Assembly: GCA_011009095.1 (NCBI GenBank)
Contig: VTPC01091034.1
Location: 66,405-130,404 of the forward strand
Length of the DNA: 64,000 nucleotides
Source of the DNA: Ignelater luminosus
Lineage: Eukaryota; Arthropoda; Insecta; Coleoptera; Elateridae
Direction of reading: 5' to 3'
Part shown: one piece after another, positions 56,510 to 64,000 of the stretch
Layout of the letters: every line of letters starts with the position of its first letter
Position numbering within the stretch: the stretch's first letter is position 1
Notes under the pieces: generated by a model
Told to the model about the DNA's origin: nothing
Database searches by the model: none
Seen by the model: only the letters and a program-made list of their open reading frames with translations
Made by a program: the position numbers and the translations under genes

Positions 56510-57430
56510 TTGAACAGATGGAAGAAGAAAGTACAAGTATGGAGGAGACCATGGGAGATGTTGAAAAGGGAGATAAAGAGCAAAAAAGAAATAAGACAAC
56601 AGCAACCAGATTTACTTAAAATATTATTAGAAATGAAACAAGACCAAGATAAAAGATTTGAAGACCAAACTAAAAGATTAGAAAACCAAACTAAAAGATT
56701 AGAAGAAATCAATCACAATCAAGAGAAAAGATTTGAAGAAATTAAAAGAAAATTTGAAGATCATGAGAATAGATGGGATAATATTGTTAAAAACATGAGA
56801 GGTGAAATACAAGAAGAGGTGAATAATAAGATAGATGAATGTCAGAATGAAATGCGTAGGAAAATAGAATGATACCAAGAAGAAATTATCAACATGTTAC
56901 AAATAAGGGATGCAGATATAAATGAGAAAATTAAGAAGCAAGAAAAAGCACAATAAAACTACCAGCAGAATGTGAAAATAGATTTAGATAAAATAAACAA
57001 AAATGTTGAAGAGAAATCAGCAGCAGGTAATCAAGGACCAAGTCATTATTGTATATTAGATAGCGGGATTCAAAATATGGCAAAATTCTCAGTAAACCAC
57101 AAACGAATAAATCCAAAAGAAAGAATTAACAGTTTACCAATAACAAAGGCAAATCTTAAAAATAAGATAAAGAATAATTACTAAAAAGAAAAAAATTTTC
57201 AAAATAACAATAATAATAAAGAAAAATTGAAATGTACTATTAATTGGCAGAATAAACTAAGAAGAGCAAGAAAAGCGGAAAGAAGAAACAAAATGAAGAT
57301 GACAATGGAAAATAAGAGGTTGGAGGGGATCAAGTCAAAAGAAAATCTAAAAGTAAGTCTAGAAAGAAAAATAAGGAATCGAGGTATAAAATATTTAAGA
57401 CAGATAGTAAATCCAAAATAAGGATGGAAA
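56510..57430 (+). pseudogene. LTR-retroelement gag remnant with coiled coil
   Basis: An acidic start at 56518 (MEEESTSMEETMG) ends at a stop in its own frame near 56610. The neighbouring frame continues as EIRQQQPDLLKILLEMKQDQ and a long Lys/Glu-rich coiled coil with repeated DQTKRLENQTKRLEE. A later segment reads FSVNHKRINPKERINS, which resembles capsid-type gag. Codons are strongly A-rich, as in insect gypsy-type gag genes. At least three frame breaks. No protease, reverse transcriptase or integrase follows, so the copy is truncated. Assignment to a Ty3/gypsy-like group is tentative, and the breaks are not repaired here. Confidence 0.45.
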
Positions 57431-58196
57431 AATATAAAATGATAATGAAAGAACATTTAAAGAATTTACTATCAGGAGTCAGAGAGGAACAAAGAAATTA
57501 CAAATACAGAAAAAGAAAGAAAATCAAAGAACTAGAATAAATGCTACAAGAGAATGTTGAAGTAAAAATTAGAAGCCAATGTTGACAAAAATAACTAAAG
57601 AAGAATAGGGAACATTGCGTATTAGGTTTGACAAGAAGGTATGAATGATGCTTGAATAAATGTTTTAAAGATAATCATAATGAGTTAAATAATTATTAAT
57701 GAAGTATTATTAAAATGATGATAATTATGAAGATTTGAATATGAAGTTAGTAGAATAATAATAATAATAATAATAAATGATAATTTGCATTATGATGATA
57801 TGAAATATAATAATGAATCGTTTAAATAAATGATTAATGATAGAATTGATAATATTAAAAGAAAAGTTCAAAATATGATTCTTAATATGAATAAAGATAA
57901 AATATGATATTGAGGTAGATAGATGAGGCAGGGAATTAAGTTATATGAAGAAAACGTTACTATTAGAGAAAATATTTTTTTGCAATTTCTTAAGAAGTTG
58001 TGGAAGATGATTTGTAGGAATGTAGTATGAATGAAAGCTAGTTGGAAACATAAGGAAGAAATAGGAAGGAAATGTGAAATAAAATGATAATATCGAATAT
58101 TGAGTTAAAAAAACAATTAAAAAAAAATCTTGTATAAAATGTTAATAATGCTAACTAAACTTTTAAATTTTAAATTGTTATTCTGTTGAAATAATG
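57431..58196 (+). other. A-rich remnant downstream of gag
   Basis: Strongly A/G-rich sequence with an (AAT)n run at 57755-57775. No readable coding frame. Probably decayed internal retroelement sequence. Confidence 0.4.
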
Positions 58197-58305
58197 TAAT
58201 GTCAAAGTGACAATTAACAAATGTCAAAAATGACAATTAACTAATGTCAGAAAAAAAAATGACAGTTGCCTAATGTCAAAATAACGTTCGACAAATGTCA
58301 AAGTG
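58197..58305. repeat. Tandem ATGTCA...TGACA motif cluster
   Basis: TAATGTCAAAGTGACAATTA and variants occur about five times in 110 bp at roughly 22-28-bp spacing; each unit is partly palindromic. Similar words recur at 59188-59250. They lie between the gag remnant and the polypurine tract, so they may belong to that element's 3' region. Confidence 0.6.
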
Positions 58306-58529
58306 CAAGACCGTCAATTCAAATAATTGAGGTTAGAATAAAAACATAAAATAAAAACACCATAAAAAAGAAATATATTATGTATACCATGAAACAAAAC
58401 AATATCTATTATATTACATAATACAAATAAAAAAAAAATAAAGATCAAATTGAAAAGGAATTTACAATTGAGTTTATAATATTAATCCAAATTTCAACAA
58501 TTTAAGACGCTTAAAATTTGGATTAACAT

Positions 58530-58560
58530 GGAGGGGAAATGTGATGATATTAAAAACTCT
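58530..58560 (+). promoter_or_regulatory. Putative polypurine tract and 3' LTR start
   Basis: GGAGGGGAAA (58530-58539) directly precedes TGTGATGATATTAAAAAC, the arrangement expected at the start of a 3' LTR. No matching 5' LTR upstream of the gag remnant was found, so the LTR end is not defined. Confidence 0.45.
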
Positions 58561-59962
58561 ACGGTTTAACATAAAAAATGTAAAATGAAGGGTTAATCAT
58601 TCAAAGAATATAATATGATTAAGTGCATGTACAGTAGGTTTTGTGATTAGGAATAGATAACGAAAAGTAGGTTGTATAGAGTGGGCGGCTAGATAATAAA
58701 AAAAGGAAAGGAAAAAAGGGAAGTTTGTGGAAAAGAAAAATTGAAAAAGGGATATCTAGGTGTGGTTGTTGATATGCAGAGACGTAAAAAAGATAAATAA
58801 GAAAAAACTGTAAAAGAAAGAACAAAGTATATTTTTGCAAAGGACAATTATAATATTTATTATCATAAATATCTTCTAATTCCTTTTCCTTTCTTCTGTT
58901 TGTTTGGAGGGACATAAGAGTAATTTGGTGCGCGTTTAGAACTTCACTGTGATGAGAGATATAAAGATGAACAAAGGATATCCAAGAAGAGGAAGAGGAC
59001 CTACTAAAGTTTATAGGTGGTATAATTAGAAACAAATACAAAAAAAAGAAAGTAAAATCTCAACCACAAAAAAAGGAAGAAAGTTAAAATAATAAAACCC
59101 TGTAGTTAGTATAGTTAGATAAAAAAAATGTAAAATTCTTTGAATCAGTTAATCATTATCAATTTATAAATTTTTTTTGACAAATATCAGTGACACAAGT
59201 TAATGTCACAACCATTAACCTATAAGTAACAAACATTTTTTTGACATTAATTTAAAAATTTGATAAATAGAATTCAATTTCGGCCCATGAAATAAAAATA
59301 TATTTAAATGTTATGAAGTTCATTACACTGAAGTTCATTACACTGAAGTTCATATATATCATTACAATATGTATGTTTTCGACTTCATTCTAATATTCTA
59401 AGAAAAAGTGTGCATGTAGTATTTTTGATTAAATATTCCTGTAAGTAGCCATAAAGTTCACGTGAAATTGCGTATCAACAAAATCTATAAAAGAAGTCGA
59501 TATACCAAACCATTGCTTGATTATTTTATTTTAATCGCGGAAGTAGTAATTTTTTATATCGATAATGAAAGAACTAAAAATATAACATCGCTTACTATAA
59601 ACTACTCTTGTATATGCGAAGGTTTTAAACGTGTATTTTGTTAATTTACGTATATTTTGATGAAGGATAAAAAATAATGTAACGTTGCGTTTTCATACAC
59701 ACGATCATAAAATTATTATAGTAACTATGAATCCTGCAATATTTAATGTAAATATAATTTTTCTTTATTGCTTACTAAAAACAATTTAAGTATTTTGTTC
59801 TTTCACGTTTTTAACTTTGTGAGATTGTTGATGGATGCGCACCAAAAGACACGAGTTCTAAATTTACTATCTACAGTCGTTTTTTTGGGAATGAACTCGT
59901 GTTCTTTTGCAGGATGTTTTGGATCTGTCTGTGCAAGATTCTGTAGGTAATTCTGTATGTAA
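58561..59962. other. Possible LTR remainder and AT-rich sequence
   Basis: After the polypurine tract the sequence is A-rich and without coding motifs. A short direct repeat CACTGAAGTTCAT occurs at 59326-59352. The limits of any LTR could not be set. Confidence 0.35.
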
Positions 59963-60125
59963 AGCTCGATTTACATTATACTTTCTTTGTCTAGAAAGTT
60001 TCTTACTTTATCTCCTTGGATAGTAAATTAGAACAAAACTAGAAGCTAGTTTACAAACTAGGTTTTGTAGTTTATTCTAGTTTAGAAACTTGGCTAGACG
60101 AAAAAAGTATAATGTAAATCGAGCT
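59963..60125. mobile_element. MITE, Harbinger-like (TAA target duplication)
   Basis: 163 bp. Ends AGCTCGATTTACATTATACT and its complement AGTATAATGTAAATCGAGCT enclose a smaller palindrome built from CTAGTTT/AAACTAG. TAA stands on both sides (59960-59962 and 60126-60128), the 3-bp duplication typical of PIF/Harbinger. No coding content. Confidence 0.7.
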
Positions 60126-61339
60126 TAAGGCTGACTTTAAAAGTTGAAAAAATGCACTGTTTATGAAATACAGGGTGTTAAGGTCTCTACAAACTTGTAA
60201 AGATACTTGTGAAACGTAATATACAGGGTGTTTGGAAAGTAGCAGAACAAATTGTGATGGTAGATTCCTGGGGTCAAAATAGTTTTGAGTCCAACTTGTA
60301 AAAAACAAAGCTGTTTCCTTAAGAAGTTACAGGTCTTCAAAGTTGAGATTTAATTTTGTACTGTAACTAAAAAACTACTGGTGCGATTTTGTTCAGTTTT
60401 ACTTACTTACTTAGGTTTTAATTGTTAACAAACAAGATGGTGATGTTAGCTTCTATGACGATAGTAGATAACGTTAGCTATGCTACTTCGACAAGCTTCT
60501 TTTGCTCATAATTTCTTTTCTGGTGTTTTTTTTAAAGTTTTTGAACATGAAGTCGGATGTGCAATTCAGTTTTACACCAAAAAGATATGTATACCTCGAT
60601 TAAGTCGCTAAAATGTCTAGTTAAACAAATAAAAGGAAGAGTCAATATTCTTTCCAAAATACTGAGTGTCAAAGTTGTATTTCAAATCTTTTGTTTTCTA
60701 AATATTTCAAGAACCAAATGAGATATCGGAATGATATTCCCTACATGTTTGTTTTATTTTAGAGTGTCTACTATTTCACGCAGTTTTACGTTTGGTATCC
60801 TTACCAGAGGCGTAGAATAACCCCCTCCGCTAAAACATTATTACTCCACTGAAAAGTTAGAAAATGAATTATATTTCCAGAATCAGCAATTGATTTGAAA
60901 CAAGAGGTTACTTTTGCATTATTTTTGTAGAATGACGCATTCTAGTAAAATCAGGTTTTTCAGAACCTTTTAAATTCGACGGCCTATGGCAAGGTCGCGT
61001 GTCATCTCAAAAAGAGAGTCTAATTATTTCAGAGTTCGGCCTTGCCTGGGAAACAGGGAAAGTCAGGGAAAAAGTCTAATAGAACGAAAGTCATGGAATT
61101 AGTGAAATAAAAATTGAAGTCTGGAAATTGAATGATTTTGTCGGGAACTTCTAATAACAGCGAAAATACTGACGTTAACGTCTTAGGCTCAAACTGAGAG
61201 CGCCATTTGTTAAGAGACGCAAAAGTAGAGTTCCCTCGCAGCCACAAGGATCTTCTATCATGTTATTTTTGCAAGGGCATTCCAATGCATGTCGGTCAAA
61301 TTTTGTTGGGTTAAAGCTCCAGTGTGGGGTCTTTCATTG
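60126..61339. other. Intergenic with two ATACAGGGTGTT repeat tags
   Basis: ATACAGGGTGTT occurs at about 60170 and 60221, a motif common at the ends of insect repeats. No gene recognised. The stretch at 61010-61210 is slightly more GC-rich without an accepted frame. Confidence 0.45.
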
Positions 61340-61973
61340 TCATGGAATTATAACATTTTTCTGATAAGGATCCCACGCCTTTTTGACCGGTACGCAGCTC
61401 GAACTTGATCCAGAAGGTCACAGTAGTAGGCAGCATTTATTGTCCGACGTTCCTGGAGAAAATCGTCAAGGAGAACGCCTTCGGAGTCCCAGAACACAGT
61501 CGCTAAACCTTCCCCGCAGATATCAGCCGTGCCTTTGCTTTCACAGGTGCTCCCTTCCCACTCCGCTTCCACTCCATATTCGCTCTCTTTAATTGTGGGG
61601 TACAATGATGGATCCAAGTATCATCACACGTGACAATTTTACCCAAGAAAGTGTCACCTTCCTCCTCAAACATCGTGAGAAGTATTCGAGAAATTGTTTT
61701 TTGAGGTCATGTTGTTGTTTCCAACACGCTCACGTTTTTTCTTGAACTCACTACACCAATGCCTTCACTGGGGGGTCATGAAAGGATACTTTCCCTGAAC
61801 TGTACAAGTAAACAACGATGAATTTCAGCCGCATTGACATTTTCATTGACAAGAAATTTGATAATCACACATTGTGTGATGAAGGAAGACATCTTTCTTT
61901 TACCCATCGTGAAGGCAACTGAAGAAGGGGCCGAGGTGAGGCACCAAGATCGTATACTTTTCAATAGTTGCAC
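61340..61973 (-). pseudogene. Decayed mariner transposase (SETMAR-like)
   Basis: Minus-strand order: MGKRKMSSFITQCVIIKFLV and NENVNAAEIHRCLLVQF (first helix-turn-helix, 61900-61790), then a degraded middle with SRILLTMFEEEGDTFLGKIV then TCDDTWIHHCTPQLKRANME (first catalytic Asp region, about 61690-61600). GLATVFWDSEGVLLDDFLQE and RRTINAAYYCDLLDQVRAAY follow (61520-61380). The second and third catalytic regions are missing. Frames change at least twice and stops occur. No terminal repeats were found. Confidence 0.7.
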
Positions 61974-64000
61974 AAACTGGTTTCATGTACAGTACAAATA
62001 TACAATTGTACCCTTACCAGTTAATACACATTAATACGTTTTGTATGCGTGCATTTAATGCGCAAATGAAAATCAGCTACTGTTTTTTTTGCATTGGCGC
62101 TTCAAGCCTAAGAATGCCAAATATTAACTTTCCTCTTCCTTACTTCTGATGGCGCACCAGGCACCAAGCGAGTTAGTGCATTAGTTAAGTCCCGGTGGAT
62201 TTTGTGAGGTTAGTATGTCATATTATTGTGTAATCACATCATTTAGGAAGTGTTCTTCCATGTTAACATAACTTTTACTTTTAGCCTCGCGTTTAAAATC
62301 TAAAAACTATACTACTCCGAGAGCGTGAAGCCCGTGAATGAAAGCAGCATTAATAACTGCGCCAATCCAGTAAACAGTTTCAGTTAAATCTAACCTCATG
62401 AAAATGACTGTTAATCTCATTTACGCAAAGATTTATTGAAATAATGAACTTACTTCACACTACAAAAATGATGTTGGAAATGTCAACATAAGATTTGTGA
62501 CTGTATCATATAATTTTTTATTTTCTTAATGCAGAATTTAACAATTATGAAAAATAATAGAATTTTTTTATTGTTTTGTTTTGTATTGCCCCTTTTATTG
62601 TTCATAGCTGCACTCGATGAAATATGTTATTTAATATAAAATAAGCCAGAAAGAAATCAAAAAAATTCCGTCGTGTAGTACTCTGTCTTGACTATACATG
62701 ATACTATATTAAGATTTTCCATATCTCAAATGTATTAATCAAAGCCAAACCCTAAGCCTTTGCAATATAACGAACGGTGCGAACGAACTTGTGCAATTCG
62801 TTTCATTCTGAAAAGCACAATTAATCTAAATATAATTATAGATACAGCAGCTGAAAATCCAAAAATAAGGCAATTTAACAAAAGGTGACATCCACCGAAT
62901 ATAGGTTATGTTTATAGCGAATTGTGTGCGAATATTAAAAACAAGCCAAGGAGAGGTCAATCTACTGACTACTTGATTTCTTTTAAAGCAAAAACACTTT
63001 CGCGTTTGCAAATAGAACCATTCATTAGAGTCTTATTGTTATTGTTATTAAACGTAACAAATGAAAGTAACATGAGGGCAATTTGTTAATGTAAAGCTTC
63101 TTTTAACACCGTCACGGATTATACACACTTGTGTGTAGTTATCACTTTTGTAGAACGGCGATTAAAGTTTCTGAGTTGTTAAACAAACACGAATTCATCA
63201 ATAAATTATATTTTAACGTAACTTTGTTATAGAATATGATACATCTCATAAGTAATAACTAATTCTGTAGTATAAGGTATTTTTTAATGTAAATTATCTA
63301 ATATTTTTATAATTTGTATACTTCACGTCACAATTTTTGAGAAAGTCGCATTTGCGGAGTATAACTACCTATAATGTATTATAGTACCCGATGTTTGAGT
63401 GATCTTTCTTTGAATTAAGGGAAACTAAGCAAATTTGTCAAGTTGACTGTAAAAGTCAACGAAGCTAGAGACACTTCTAGAATTAATTCTCACTATTTCT
63501 TAAAATAAAGAAATGAAAATTTTACTGTGCCTTATGCGCATTGGAAAATCTGTCCAAATGTATTACGTACCCCTAACCTGAATATTTAAAAATAGGCAAC
63601 CCATCCTACACGTGACATATTAAATACAATACTTTTACGACATAAAAACAAAATGCATTTGTAAAAATTAACAAAATAATTTAAAATAACAAATAAATTC
63701 CAACAGAAACCTTCTGTCTTATAACTTTTCTCTAGATTTAACATAAACCTTGAGCATCAGTATCTGCTATAGAAATAATAAAAATAGGAAAGACTGAATA
63801 ATAATTTGCCTGACAATGAATTAACAAATCACATTCTGTAAGCTGTACTAGTGAAAATGAAAATAAATCAATATCATACTGAATTAACATGCGTTGGTCC
63901 TTCGAGCCAGATCTAGTGGTTACTTGTATACAAGTTTTCTGAATGCCAAACGGCGTGTACAAAACTAAGTAGTATTAGAAATTTTATTCATCAAAAAGAT
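61974..64000. other. Intergenic/intron, nothing recognised
   Basis: AT-rich to the right edge. The small frames at 62826-63011 and 63738-63962 (minus) have no motif. No further paxillin exon recognised. Confidence 0.5.

Noticed and set aside
57199..57456. Hydrophobic minus-strand frame resembling a membrane protein
   Set aside because: It is the complement of an A/G-rich, Lys/Glu-rich remnant, which always reads as Phe/Leu/Ser on the other strand.
58619..59041. 140-codon minus-strand frame
   Set aside because: Complement of A-rich sequence, low complexity and without any motif.

Overview
The window reads as an AT-rich insect genomic segment. A beetle is possible, but nothing here fixes the order. 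The evidence for an insect is the mix of decayed and recent mariner, Tc1, pogo, copia, LTR and non-LTR elements typical of insects, short GT-AG introns, and two animal host genes: paxillin and a UPF0489 (C5orf22-like) gene. Most of the sequence is intron or intergenic DNA filled with mobile elements; only a few percent is host coding sequence. There are no operons, CRISPR arrays or other bacterial features.

Host genes, all on the + strand. (1) The 5' end of a paxillin gene. The common exon at 53437-53597 encodes most of the LD1 motif ([10 protein letters not shown]). Three separate upstream exons can splice into it in the same phase: 7065-7077 (MDDL), 39015-39150 (a 45-residue basic N-terminus ending in L) and 53190-53235 (MAVQV...LEDL). 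Each supplies the leucine that begins LD1. The LIM-domain end of the gene lies beyond the window. (2) A two-exon UPF0489/C5orf22 homologue at 22215-23589, intact and nested inside the long paxillin intron.

Mobile elements from left to right: a solo LTR with a 4-bp target duplication (161-520); a decayed intron-bearing transposase-like ORF (about 1300-2460); a decayed pogo transposase (4486-5309); an element with 422-bp terminal inverted repeats and a cysteine-rich ORF (11212-14036), whose right arm carries a full mariner (12581-13859); a 280-bp satellite array with a 4-unit higher-order pattern (17648-19484); IS630/mariner fragments (19490-20261); a complete, apparently coding Tc1 element with a 58-bp intron (24024-25677); a decayed pogo ORF and a DD41D fragment (26640-29152); a 433-bp tandem duplication carrying a GC-rich insertion (31036-32480); a copia element with both LTRs but a rearranged 3' end (32748-35943); a MITE-like element (36174-36765); an internally deleted mariner (40612-41488); a 4.4-kb decayed transposon gene with a zinc finger and an intron (42054-46487); R1/jockey-like LINE remains (49990-51960); a foldback element (55245-55980); an LTR-retroelement gag remnant (56510-58560); a Harbinger-like MITE (59963-60125); and a mariner remnant (61340-61973).

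The two host genes are not known to act together. Paxillin is a focal-adhesion scaffold, and UPF0489 proteins have no settled function but carry arginase-like acidic motifs. The main biological interest is the multi-promoter paxillin 5' end, which could change the first residues of LD1, and several uncharacterised transposon families.
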